Assembly (NCBI GenBank): GCA_005786805.1
Contig: SYCV01000066.1
Location: forward strand, 62,001-126,000
Reading direction: 5' to 3'
Length of the DNA stretch: 64,000 nt
From: Planctomycetia bacterium
GTDB lineage: Bacteria; Planctomycetota; Planctomycetia; Gemmatales; Gemmataceae
Positions 43,103-51,681 of the stretch are shown here, in pieces. Below the pieces are notes generated by a model. It made no database searches, was not told where the DNA came from, and saw nothing but the letters and a program-made list of their open reading frames with translations. How positions within the stretch are numbered: position 1 is the stretch's first letter; each line of letters opens with the position of its first letter. Made by a program: the position numbers and the translations under genes.

Positions 43103-45502
43103 ATGAACCTTAAATTTCCAACCTTATTGGTTATGATTCTTGTTTTTAATCCAACGATCTTATTTGCAAGGGGTATTTTGATTCCAGAGGATAAAAAAAT
43201 CCCCCCGCTTGTTCTTGTCAAACAGATTGTTGATTTCAAAATTGAAGATCAAATTGCTGAAACAATGGTGGAGCAGGTTTTTTACAATCATAGCGACCGC
43301 CCGTTGGAGGCCACTTATATTTTTTCAGTTCCAAAAGGGGCTTCTGTCAACAAATTCACCATGTGGGTTGATGGGAAAGAAACCAAAGGTGAGTTGTTGG
43401 AGGCTGCCAAGGCGCGGGAAATTTACACGGGGATAGTGCGAAGGATTCAAGACCCTGGCTTGTTGGAGTACATGGAAAACAGCCTTATTCGATTGCGGGT
43501 GTTTCCTGTTCCTCCCAGGGGCAATCAGCGTGTTTCTATTGCATACACTTCAATTGTGCCCAAGGAGGGCGACTTGATGGAGTTTGTCTTTCCCTTGAAA
43601 GGGGAAACCCGCCTATATCAATCAACACAGGATTTCTCCTTGTCGGGAACCATTAAATCCCAGCATGGTATCGCGAACACCTACAGTCCCACTCACGAAT
43701 TGAATGTACAAAGAAAATCTGACAAGGAAATTTCGATAAGCCTTGTTAAACCTATGTTTTCCGGAGACAGGGATTTTCAACTTTTTTATTCATTCACTGA
43801 AAAAGCAATCGGAATGAGTGTGTTAACGCATCGTCCCATAGCCGGCGAGGATGGCTATTTTTCACTGATGATCAATCCGTCATTGAAGTCAGCCAAGGGG
43901 AAACTGATTTCTCGTGACTTTGTTTTTGTGATGGATACCTCAGGTAGCATGCGCGGGCCAAAAATGGACCAGGCAAAAAAAGCCTTGAAGTATTGCATTG
44001 AAAGCCTTGGGGAAAAAGATCGATTTTCAATGCTTAATTTCGCGACGACCGTAAGTTTGTTCCGGGAAGAGTTTGTTGAGGCAAATAATGAGCTTAAAAA
44101 TAATGGCAAAAAATGGATTGATTCACTTGAGTCAACCGGCGGCACAGCTATCAGGGATGCCTTGATTGCAGCGCTGAATGTTCGAGGCAATGATTCCGCA
44201 CGGCCATTTGTGATTGTTTTTTTCACAGATGGGATGCCCACAATTGGTGAGACCAATCACGAAAAGATAGTTCGCGAAGTTATTTCTAAAACTAAGCCTA
44301 ATGTAAGGATTTTTACTTTTGGCGTTGGTGACGATGTGAACGCGACCATGTTGGACCTGCTTGCTGAAAAAACCAGGGCGGTTGCAACTTATGTGCGACC
44401 CTCTGAGGACATTGAGGTTAAATCCAGCGCCATGGTCTCGAAGATAAGTAATCCTGTGCTTGTGAATCCAAGTCTGATTTTTCCACCAAACTTGCAAGTC
44501 CTGGAGACATACCCCCCAAGTTTGCCGGATGTTTTTGAGGGTAGTCAAGTGATGGTGTTTGGGAAGTATAAGGGGCAGGGTGCTTCCGCAATAAAGCTCA
44601 AGGGTGATTTTGGTGATGAAAAGAAGGAAATTGTATATGAGTATCATTTTCCTGAAAAAACATCGGATTCAAAAGTTTTTGTTGAGCAATTATGGGCTCG
44701 AAGAAAAGTTGGCTTCCTTCTTGACCAAATCAGGGTCAATGGTGAAAAATCGGAACTGGTGGAAGAGGTGACTAGACTTGCGAAAAAATATGGAATCACA
44801 ACCCCTTACACAAGCTATCTGGTTGTTCCTGACCAGATAGTCTATCCCATCCCTCGTCCGGCTCCCGGCTTCCCAATGCCAAGAGTTCCTGCTTTGCCTT
44901 TTGGTTTGGCTCCCTCTGCTGGCGGGAACGAAACTCGAAAAGTGTTGGAGTTTGCCAGGGAAAATCAGGATAGGCCAGGGCAGTTAGCCGAGGGTAGGGC
45001 GCTTGCCGCTGAGAAAGCATCGGCATTTGCAGGTTCTCCCGGCAACCTAGGCGCTGAACAGTATAAGAAAGCAATGGAGGCCAAGGGCGCGCTTGACCGC
45101 GCAAAGGATGCTTTGAGAAGAAACGACCAAAATGCGGTTCAGGGGGGCAAACTAGGTGTTGATCTTTCAGTTCAAAACCAAAGTTTCAGGGATCAGGTCA
45201 CTCTCCCTAATACTGCGATCAGGCAAGTGTTTGGACGAAGTATGATAGAAGTTGGCGGGGTCTGGATTGATGAGGGTTTTCAGAAAGCCATGCCCACGAT
45301 TGTTGTCCAGGCCCAGAGCGATGCGTATTTTAGGTTGTTGGAAAAACAACCACAACTCATGAAAATCTTCACTCTTGGGAATTATTTGATATGGGTGACC
45401 CCGTCAAACACCGCATTGGTCATTGATACCCAGGAAGGTGAGGTTAAGATTTCCGACCAGGTGATCGACCAGATGTTTATCAAGGTCCCGGATAAAAAAT
45501 AA
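43103..45502 (+). CDS. secreted VIT and von Willebrand factor A domain protein
   Basis: 799 aa. The ATG at 43103 has a perfect AGGAGG five bases upstream; the track start at 43082 is rejected. A signal peptide ('FPTLLVMILVFNPTILFARG') is followed by a VIT domain (about 25-160; 'ATYIFSVPKGASVNKFTMWV', 'REIYTGIVRRIQDPGLLEYM') and a VWA domain (about 275-450). The MIDAS motif is intact: 'FVFVMDTSGSMRG' (DxSxS), a Thr in 'STGGTAIRDALI', and 'VFFTDGMPTIGE'. The C-terminal third has an Ala/Lys-rich helical stretch and an end domain with 'MIEVGGVWIDEGFQ'. It is like inter-alpha-trypsin-inhibitor heavy chains; metal-dependent protein binding is expected. Confidence 0.9.
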   Translation: MNLKFPTLLVMILVFNPTILFARGILIPEDKKIPPLVLVKQIVDFKIEDQIAETMVEQVFYNHSDRPLEATYIFSVPKGASVNKFTMWVDGKETKGELLEAAKAREIYTGIVRRIQDPGLLEYMENSLIRLRVFPVPPRGNQRVSIAYTSIVPKEGDLMEFVFPLKGETRLYQSTQDFSLSGTIKSQHGIANTYSPTHELNVQRKSDKEISISLVKPMFSGDRDFQLFYSFTEKAIGMSVLTHRPIAGEDGYFSLMINPSLKSAKGKLISRDFVFVMDTSGSMRGPKMDQAKKALKYCIESLGEKDRFSMLNFATTVSLFREEFVEANNELKNNGKKWIDSLESTGGTAIRDALIAALNVRGNDSARPFVIVFFTDGMPTIGETNHEKIVREVISKTKPNVRIFTFGVGDDVNATMLDLLAEKTRAVATYVRPSEDIEVKSSAMVSKISNPVLVNPSLIFPPNLQVLETYPPSLPDVFEGSQVMVFGKYKGQGASAIKLKGDFGDEKKEIVYEYHFPEKTSDSKVFVEQLWARRKVGFLLDQIRVNGEKSELVEEVTRLAKKYGITTPYTSYLVVPDQIVYPIPRPAPGFPMPRVPALPFGLAPSAGGNETRKVLEFARENQDRPGQLAEGRALAAEKASAFAGSPGNLGAEQYKKAMEAKGALDRAKDALRRNDQNAVQGGKLGVDLSVQNQSFRDQVTLPNTAIRQVFGRSMIEVGGVWIDEGFQKAMPTIVVQAQSDAYFRLLEKQPQLMKIFTLGNYLIWVTPSNTALVIDTQEGEVKISDQVIDQMFIKVPDKK

Positions 45503-45549
45503 AATCCTCAGCTTTCTTGTTTTATCTTGAAAATAATTTCGTGGCCAAG

Positions 45550-45590
45550 AACTCCTGACTATGGTTAACATATGTCAGGAGTTTGTCTTT
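45550..45590 (+). terminator. intrinsic terminator between VIT-VWA gene and TIM-barrel gene
   Basis: A perfect 10-bp stem, aactcctgac (45550-45559) with gtcaggagtt (45574-45583), is followed by 'tgtctttata'. It lies about 50 bp after the VWA gene stop and just before the next gene's ribosome-binding site, so the next gene needs read-through or a promoter in the short gap. Confidence 0.55.
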
Positions 45591-45610
45591 ATATAGTTAA
45601 AGGAGCAGCC

Positions 45611-46495
45611 ATGAATTCAATTTTTACAGGAAATACTCGAAGGCATTTTGTAAAACAGGCCTCCTTGGCGCTGATTGGTGCAAGTTCGGGATCATCATTA
45701 ATAAACGCGCAGGATTTTCTAGGCAAAAAGCAGGCGGCACCTGAGATTGTGCTTGGTGTCCAGACCTATACCTACCGGAATTTTGACCTGGAGGCTGCAT
45801 TAAAAAAATTAAAGGAACTTGGTGTCACGCAGGCCGAATTTTACCAAAAGCACATTCCTGCAAACAGCAACCCCGAGCAACTCAAGGCGATACTCAAACT
45901 TTGCAATGAATATGGTGTGAAGCCTGTTGCCTTTGGAGTTCAAAAATTCACCAAAGACCATGATGCCAACAAGAAGATGTTTGATTTTGGTAAAGCTGTA
46001 GGACTCACCGCGTTTAGTGCGGACCCTGATCCTGATAGCTTCGACAGCCTCGACAAGCTTTGTGCTGAATACAAGATCGCAGTTGCCATCCACCCGCATG
46101 GTCCCGCTGGGAAGGGGCAACTTCACCGCTGGTATAGCGCGGAACTGATAATGGCTGGGGTAAAGGATCATCACCCATTGATTGGGGCGTGCTTGGATAC
46201 CGGTCACCTTATACGATCAGCCCAGTTGGGTAAAAATCTTGACCCGGCAACCGAAGTTCGAACCATGGGAAAGAGAAACTTTGGAATGCATCTGAAGGAT
46301 CATGATAACAAAAAAAACACCGATGTCGTTTTTGGCAAAGGTGTCCTGGATGTTGACTCTGTTTTGAAAGCTTTGCGGGAAGTGGGGTTCAAGGGAATGA
46401 TTAGCATAGAATATGAGGCTAATCCCCAGGATCCTTCCCAGGACCTCAAGGCCTGCATTGATATATTCAACACCGCGGTGAAAAAGATTTCCTGA
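45611..46495 (+). CDS. exported sugar phosphate isomerase/epimerase-like TIM-barrel protein
   Basis: 294 aa from the ATG at 45611 with AAAGGAG upstream. The N-terminus 'TRRHFVKQASLALIGASSG' is a twin-arginine (Tat) signal, implying export in folded form. The AP-endonuclease-2-like TIM barrel is seen from 'VLGVQTYTYRNFDLEAALKK', 'CAEYKIAVAIHPHGP' (metal His), 'LIGACLDTGHLIRSAQ' (Asp/His) and 'LKALREVGFKGMISIEYEAN' (Glu). These ligands match the metal site of the xylose-isomerase-like superfamily. Exported members are frequent in planctomycetes and probably act on sugars from polysaccharide breakdown; the exact reaction is unknown. Confidence 0.88.
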   Translation: MNSIFTGNTRRHFVKQASLALIGASSGSSLINAQDFLGKKQAAPEIVLGVQTYTYRNFDLEAALKKLKELGVTQAEFYQKHIPANSNPEQLKAILKLCNEYGVKPVAFGVQKFTKDHDANKKMFDFGKAVGLTAFSADPDPDSFDSLDKLCAEYKIAVAIHPHGPAGKGQLHRWYSAELIMAGVKDHHPLIGACLDTGHLIRSAQLGKNLDPATEVRTMGKRNFGMHLKDHDNKKNTDVVFGKGVLDVDSVLKALREVGFKGMISIEYEANPQDPSQDLKACIDIFNTAVKKIS

Positions 46496-46517
46496 ATAAA
46501 TCGCTTGGAATTAGAAA

Positions 46518-47462
46518 ATGGTTTTTAAATTGCCTTTGGACCAAGTAGATGAGCTTAGAAAAACAAAATACAATGCAACTGTCGTTGAATTAAAAAAAGC
46601 TCATTCCGACCTTATGATTTTGCGGGTGAAGCCTGATAAGCCCATAAGGCCCCATAGGGCGGGTCAATACACGCTTCTAGGGTTGGGTTATTGGGAGCCC
46701 AGGTTTCCAGGATGTCAGGAAGAAAATCTTCCGGACGAAGAGGTTTCAAAGCTAGCCAGGAGAGCGTATTCAATATCTAGCTCTATTCTTGAACCGGATG
46801 GATCTTATTTGAATCCCGGTGAAAAAGATTGGATCGAGTTTTATATTGTCTTGGTCAGGGAAACAGGCAGGCCGGTGGCTCCGGCTTTGACTCCAAGGCT
46901 TTTTAATCTTGAGATCGGATCCCGCCTTTTCATGGGGGAAAAAATCACCGGACATTACAATCTTTCCCATGTAAAGCCTGATGATGATGTGGTCTTTTTT
47001 TCAACAGGCACCGGGGAAGCGCCTCATAATTACATGGCGCTTGAGTTATTGAGAAATAATCACCAGGGAAAGATTATCTCAGCATGCTGTGTTCGTTACG
47101 GGAAGGACCTCGGCTACCGCAATGTACATGATGTGTTGATGAAAAAAACTCGCAATTACAACTACATCCAGCTTACAACCCGTGAGGGGGATGTGGCTCA
47201 GAAAAGATACCTGCAAGATTTGGTCAGGTCTGGAGGGATTGATTCAATTCTGGGATACAAGCTTGATCCTGAAAAGACCCATGTTTATTTGTGTGGTAAT
47301 CCCGCGATGATTGGCGCTCCTTTCAAGCATCCTGAAACAGGTGTTCGGACCTATCCCAAGCCTGAGGGAATAATTGAAATATTGGAATCAAGAGGATTTA
47401 GTGCCGACCAAGGGCATGGACATGCACCGGGAAATGTTCACTTTGAGGAATATTGGTCTTGA
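46518..47462 (+). CDS. fpr: ferredoxin--NADP reductase
   Basis: 314 aa. FAD and NADP sites are present: 'RRAYSISSSI' (RxYSxxS), 'FFSTGTGEAPHNYMAL' (NADP phosphate-binding glycine-rich loop) and 'VYLCGNPAMIGAP' (CGxxxM). The N-terminus 'KLPLDQVDELRKTKYNATVV' and internal insert 'CQEENLPDEEVSKLARRAYS' are longer than in E. coli Fpr, but the overall fold order is that of FNR enzymes. It transfers electrons between NADPH and ferredoxin or flavodoxin in the cytoplasm. It starts 22 bp after the TIM-barrel gene. Confidence 0.88.
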   Translation: MVFKLPLDQVDELRKTKYNATVVELKKAHSDLMILRVKPDKPIRPHRAGQYTLLGLGYWEPRFPGCQEENLPDEEVSKLARRAYSISSSILEPDGSYLNPGEKDWIEFYIVLVRETGRPVAPALTPRLFNLEIGSRLFMGEKITGHYNLSHVKPDDDVVFFSTGTGEAPHNYMALELLRNNHQGKIISACCVRYGKDLGYRNVHDVLMKKTRNYNYIQLTTREGDVAQKRYLQDLVRSGGIDSILGYKLDPEKTHVYLCGNPAMIGAPFKHPETGVRTYPKPEGIIEILESRGFSADQGHGHAPGNVHFEEYWS

Positions 47463-47487
47463 TGCCGATGCTAATGTCGCTTTTGTT

Positions 47488-48777
47488 TTATACGCCTTGA
47501 TTGTTTTTATTCTTGATGCATCTGAAAACCGCACTGCCTATAAACAATGAGATTGTGGACCATGTGACTCCTCCAATCCAGAGAAGTAGCGTGTAAGTGT
47601 TCGCTCCACTTAAATCCTTGTTTAATAAAACCCCCATGATCACCGGTATTGCCAGGAAAAAAAGTGAAAGAAGTTTTTGCCTGTCGCCAATCATTCTTGC
47701 AATGCAAAAAGCTGGAAGTATAAGGATTCCAAAATGTGCTTTGCTTGACATGGGGGAAAGCAAAAGCATCCCGCATAATATCATTGAAACCTCAAAGGGA
47801 AAGAGATGGGAATGATATTTGGGGATTTCGTCAGGGTTTCCCGGTTTCCCCCAGCAATAAAAAGTGAAACCTGCTCCCATAACAATGATCGAAATTAGAA
47901 AGCCTTTTACATTTTTTGCGTTTGAATCACCTTCTTCAATTATGACCTGATATTTCCCAGATTGTTTTTCAAGGTGGGTCTGGGTGAATCGTTTTCCTGT
48001 ACCAGCCAGGGATTGGTTGTAAATAATCTCACTACCCCAGGTTCCGGGGACAAAATCAGGCTTGGTCATAGGTGCCAGAAATCGCTCCACAAAAACAACC
48101 GGCCTTGCTTTTTCGTTTTCGGGTCTGGGAAGAGTGATATCCGGGATGAAATTACAAAACAAAAAGCTTGATGCAAATGCGAAGGTGGCTTTCCATCGGA
48201 ATCTGTAGATCAAATATGGAAGAAATAAAAGTGGGGTTAGTTTGCATGCCGCGGCAATTCCAAGTAATAGTCCACCTCGTATTTCTCTGTTATTTTGGAG
48301 TTGCAGGCACCCGTAGAGTATGCATCCCGCAATGATAACATCGAATTGCTGATGGGAAAGGCAGTTCAAAAAATAGGTTAAAGAGCAGATGATGCCCATA
48401 ATAAATGCAAGCCATCCCTGGCTTGAGTTGGACAAAAAAACTTCCTTGCTAATGTTCCATGAGCTAACAATCGCAAGGTGGAGAAAAAATATATTTATGA
48501 GGCCCCACGATAGCCTCGAAAGCCAATGGGGGGCGAAATTAAAGGGAATGCAAACAAACGCCATCCAGGGCGGATACATGAAAACAGATCCCTCGTGGTA
48601 AATGTCTTCCCCTTGAATGAGAAGTTTGGCGTAGTGCTTGAAAACCTGGTCGAATTCAGAATTGGTCCTTAGGAAAATTGGCGAGGCTGCCGCAAAAAGT
48701 AAAATCATGCTTGTTAAGAAAAACAATATCTTTGTTTTTGATGTGGAATTGGTGATTTCTGGAATGCTAATTGCCAT
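47488..48777 (-). CDS. integral membrane glycosyltransferase-like protein (GT87/DUF2029)
   Basis: 429 aa with about ten hydrophobic helices. The first periplasmic loop holds 'FDQVFKHYAKLLIQGEDIYH' then 'GSVFMYPPWMAFVCIPF', the YxxxPF/W type motif of GT87 polyprenyl-phosphate mannosyltransferases (DUF2029). 'LLLGIAAACKLTPLLFLPYL' has the conserved K-P. A long loop follows ('FVERFLAPMTKPDFVPGTWG'). The substrate and whether it acts on lipids, LPS or glycans are unknown. It is convergent with fpr and divergent from accA. Confidence 0.8.
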   Translation of the reverse strand: MAISIPEITNSTSKTKILFFLTSMILLFAAASPIFLRTNSEFDQVFKHYAKLLIQGEDIYHEGSVFMYPPWMAFVCIPFNFAPHWLSRLSWGLINIFFLHLAIVSSWNISKEVFLSNSSQGWLAFIMGIICSLTYFLNCLSHQQFDVIIAGCILYGCLQLQNNREIRGGLLLGIAAACKLTPLLFLPYLIYRFRWKATFAFASSFLFCNFIPDITLPRPENEKARPVVFVERFLAPMTKPDFVPGTWGSEIIYNQSLAGTGKRFTQTHLEKQSGKYQVIIEEGDSNAKNVKGFLISIIVMGAGFTFYCWGKPGNPDEIPKYHSHLFPFEVSMILCGMLLLSPMSSKAHFGILILPAFCIARMIGDRQKLLSLFFLAIPVIMGVLLNKDLSGANTYTLLLWIGGVTWSTISLFIGSAVFRCIKNKNNQGV

Positions 48778-48969
48778 TCAAAGCCGTTTGGTTCTTCGTG
48801 CTTGTTGGGGAAAACAATTGGGCTTGTTATGAAATACAATAAATTGAAAAATCAGGCAATAGAATGAAGTCCGTAAGTTGTTTGATATTTTTGACTTGAT
48901 AAGATATAAACATCAATTGGGTTGGCTGTATAAGAATTGGAAATTGGAATATGAAATCCAGAGGTATCA

Positions 48970-49965
48970 ATGGGCTCGCAAGCCAGGCTACCGTTTGAAA
49001 AAGAAATTTACGCCCTGGAAGATCTTCTTTCTTCATTGGAAGTAAAGGAGGGTTCAGATATTTCCAACAGTGAGGAGATTCGTCGAATCCGCAAGGAGGT
49101 TGCGAATCTGAAAAAGGTCAAATATGGGAATCTGACTCCTTGGGAGACAATATTGGTTTCCCGGCATCCCGACCGGCCTCAATTGATGGATTATGTCGAG
49201 ATGATTTTTGATGATTTCATTGAGCTTCATGGTGACCGTGCCTTTGGGGATGACCGCGCTCTCAGGACTGGCTTTGCTAGAATCGGGGAACATCGGGTTC
49301 TTTTGGTTGGGCATCAAAAAGGACATACCTTGCAGGAGCGAAGGGAGTCCATGTATGGATGTGCTCACCCTGAAGGATATCGGAAGGCATTGAAGAACAT
49401 GAAGCTGGCCGAAAAGTTTGGCCTGCCAATTATTTCCCTCATCGATACTCCAGGGGCATTTCCTGGCATAGGTGCTGAGGAACGAGGCCAGTCTTCCTTG
49501 ATTGCGGCAAATATTCTGGAAATGTCATGCCTAAAGACACCCGTGATTTGCGTTGTCATTGGCGAAGGTGGTTCGGGAGGCGCATTGGGGATAGGTGTTG
49601 GTGACAAAGTCTGCATGCTTGAGTTCTCTTATTATTCCGTGATCAGCCCGGAAGGTTGCGCGGGAATTTTGTGGAAGTCTGCGACCGAAGTCACGAAACC
49701 CATCGCTGCTGAGGCATTGAAGCTGACATCCAAGGAACTATCCAAGCTGGGAGTGGTCGATGCGGTGATTCCTGAACCGCTGGGCGGGGCCCATCGAAAT
49801 CCAAAGGAAATGTCCAACACATTGAAATCATATCTGCTTCGTTATCTTGGTGAGTTGCTTCAAATTCCCTTGGAAGAGTTGTTGGAAAAGCGATATCAAA
49901 AGTTTCGCGCCATGGGAGTTTTGCTCGAGGGAAATTCGAAGGAGCAATCAACCGGCTCGGCGTGA
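48970..49965 (+). CDS. accA: acetyl-CoA carboxylase carboxyltransferase subunit alpha
   Basis: 331 aa, ATG with AGAGGT at good spacing. AccA forms the carboxyltransferase half with AccD and carboxylates acetyl-CoA to malonyl-CoA. N-terminal helix 'EIYALEDLLSSLEV', then 'PWETILVSRHPDRPQLMDYV', 'LHGDRAFGDDRAL', 'HQKGHTLQERRES', the oxyanion glycines of 'SLIDTPGAFPGIGAEERGQS' and 'VVIGEGGSGGALGIGVGDKV' are all conserved. AccB, AccC and AccD are not in the window. Confidence 0.95.
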   Translation: MGSQARLPFEKEIYALEDLLSSLEVKEGSDISNSEEIRRIRKEVANLKKVKYGNLTPWETILVSRHPDRPQLMDYVEMIFDDFIELHGDRAFGDDRALRTGFARIGEHRVLLVGHQKGHTLQERRESMYGCAHPEGYRKALKNMKLAEKFGLPIISLIDTPGAFPGIGAEERGQSSLIAANILEMSCLKTPVICVVIGEGGSGGALGIGVGDKVCMLEFSYYSVISPEGCAGILWKSATEVTKPIAAEALKLTSKELSKLGVVDAVIPEPLGGAHRNPKEMSNTLKSYLLRYLGELLQIPLEELLEKRYQKFRAMGVLLEGNSKEQSTGSA

Positions 49966-50276
49966 TGAATCACCGGCGAAGGATTGCATCAGTCAATTTT
50001 AAAGCATAGCCTGAAAGAAACATAAGATCCGTTATCGGACGAAGAAAAAAGGCCATAAACTCCATGAACCAAATGGCCCAACGTCCGATAACGACTGTTA
50101 TGTTTCATTAATGGTATAGCTGTTATTTCTCAGGTTTTCTCGGCATTTCCATGGTTTTGTCTTCTTTTTCCTGTTATGGCGAATCCCGGATTCTTGTTGG
50201 TGCGCCGAATCGTTGCAAGTATATTGTGCTTTGAGTTTTTTGTTTCCTACCCGCCCTCCTTCAGGATTGCTTTTCA
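49966..50276. other. 311-bp intergenic region with an inverted-repeat element
   Basis: Between accA and the oxidoreductase gene, both on the plus strand. It contains the 90-bp inverted repeat described separately, then about 170 bp of T-rich sequence without recognised features. The minus-strand ORF at 50098..50286 has no support. Confidence 0.6.
50017..50106. repeat. 90-bp imperfect inverted repeat, possible MITE-like element or long hairpin
   Basis: Arms of 25 bp, 50017-50041 (gaaacataagatccgttatcggacg) and 50082-50106, pair at 22 of 25 positions; the inner 12 bp and outer 9 bp are perfect. The 40-bp centre holds another small palindrome, ggccat (50051-50056) with atggcc (50073-50078). No target-site duplication is obvious by eye and no T-run follows. 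Confidence 0.75.
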
Positions 50277-51590
50277 ATGAATTCAACAGATGGTTTCAAT
50301 GCGAGTTCGAAAGTTTTGCGAGTTGGCATGGTCGGCCTTGGAATGATTTTTGATGAGACTTATAAACCTGTTTTCCTGGATCTGGCCCATTCACCTCTTT
50401 ACTCCCCTGCCACCGGGCCTGTCGATGTTCGCTGGACGGCTGCTGCTTCCCGGACTGGTTCAAGGGGGCGAAATTACCTTCAGCAGTTGAAAAACATCAT
50501 TCCTCCGTTTGAAAATTGTCATGGTGATGATTCCATCCAAAAACTGCTGGCATCCGGAGTTGATGCGGTATGTGTGGCGACACCGGATGACAGGCATTTT
50601 GAAGCTGCAAAAATTGCACTTCTTTCAGGCAAGCATGTTTTGATTGAAAAACCATCCGTTCTTTCCCTTGCGGAATTGGAACAACTTCAAGAAATTGCGG
50701 ATCAAAAAAAAGTGCTCGCCAAGGTTGTTTATCACAAGCTGGCCGATCCGGATCATAAAAAATTACGCACCCACTATGCGGATAATATTTTTCGCCACAT
50801 CAACAATGGCTATTGCTCATTGCTTGAACCCAAGCAGATAAGTGGAAAACAATTCGCTGAGTGGATTGTGGGGAGAAATCCTGGAACCTATGTCGCTGTT
50901 CACTACATCAAGCTGATTGATTTTACATTTGGCTCATCAAGCGTCATTCCTGGTTGGGAACTGACGCGTGTAAGTGCGACAGGCCAGAGGGGTTTGGTGG
51001 GAAGTGCTGATGGGTCTACATGGGATTCCTGCCAGCTTCAGGTCACATACAGGCATCCTGATAATCGGGAGGCCACTTTTGATATCCATACAAGCTGGGT
51101 TATGCCTGATAATTTCCCTGGCTATGTCGAGCAGGAAGTCCAGTTTCGTTTTGACAATGCGATTTGGAACGCGCATCAACGAAAGCGCGGGGTTGAGATG
51201 GCTGTTGAAAATCGTACCCCGGATGAGATGAAAAACACCCCCAACTATCATTACAATGGTTCTTTTTTGGAACCATGGGGCAAACGCTCGCAGCGTGGTT
51301 ATGGGTTGGAAGTGATTCGCAGGTTTTTTGAGGAGGTTTCCTTTGTTGAGTTTGCTGGCCCTTCGTCAAGCAGGCAGGAAAGGTTGCAGGAAATGAGGGG
51401 GCTTACCTATAACGATCTCAGTGCTGATAGGAATACTGTTGCAATAGTTCAGGCAATGGAGGCTATTTTGGCTGAACAAGCCAAGGGGAATCCAGGTTGT
51501 CAAGTTCTTGTAAATGGCCCTGATGGGGGTTTGGTCTTGTATAAGCCCGGGAAAATAGAGCGAGTAGTTCTTCATTCATCCAGGGTCTAG
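50277..51590 (+). CDS. Gfo/Idh/MocA family oxidoreductase
   Basis: 437 aa. The NAD(P)-binding Rossmann motif 'LRVGMVGLGMIFDETY' is at residues about 14-29. The dinucleotide-fold block 'GVDAVCVATPDDRHFEAAKI' and the family EKP motif 'GKHVLIEKPSVLSL' follow; the C-terminal half is the alpha/beta sugar-binding domain. No signal peptide, so cytoplasmic. The substrate is probably a sugar or cyclitol derivative. A class III aminotransferase follows 91 bp downstream, and the two may act in one pathway (oxidation then transamination), but that is inference. Confidence 0.88.
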   Translation: MNSTDGFNASSKVLRVGMVGLGMIFDETYKPVFLDLAHSPLYSPATGPVDVRWTAAASRTGSRGRNYLQQLKNIIPPFENCHGDDSIQKLLASGVDAVCVATPDDRHFEAAKIALLSGKHVLIEKPSVLSLAELEQLQEIADQKKVLAKVVYHKLADPDHKKLRTHYADNIFRHINNGYCSLLEPKQISGKQFAEWIVGRNPGTYVAVHYIKLIDFTFGSSSVIPGWELTRVSATGQRGLVGSADGSTWDSCQLQVTYRHPDNREATFDIHTSWVMPDNFPGYVEQEVQFRFDNAIWNAHQRKRGVEMAVENRTPDEMKNTPNYHYNGSFLEPWGKRSQRGYGLEVIRRFFEEVSFVEFAGPSSSRQERLQEMRGLTYNDLSADRNTVAIVQAMEAILAEQAKGNPGCQVLVNGPDGGLVLYKPGKIERVVLHSSRV

Positions 51591-51681
51591 ATTTTTTGGA
51601 AGTATGATTACATCTGTACTTTCATGGTTTTTAAGGCTATTGTGATAATACAAACTTGGTCATTTGTGGAGGAATTGTGCC

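Noticed and set aside
49958-49976. Possible hairpin over the accA stop codon
   Set aside because: Only about five base pairs with a very short loop and a bulge; too weak to add to the stop-overlapping hairpin pattern.
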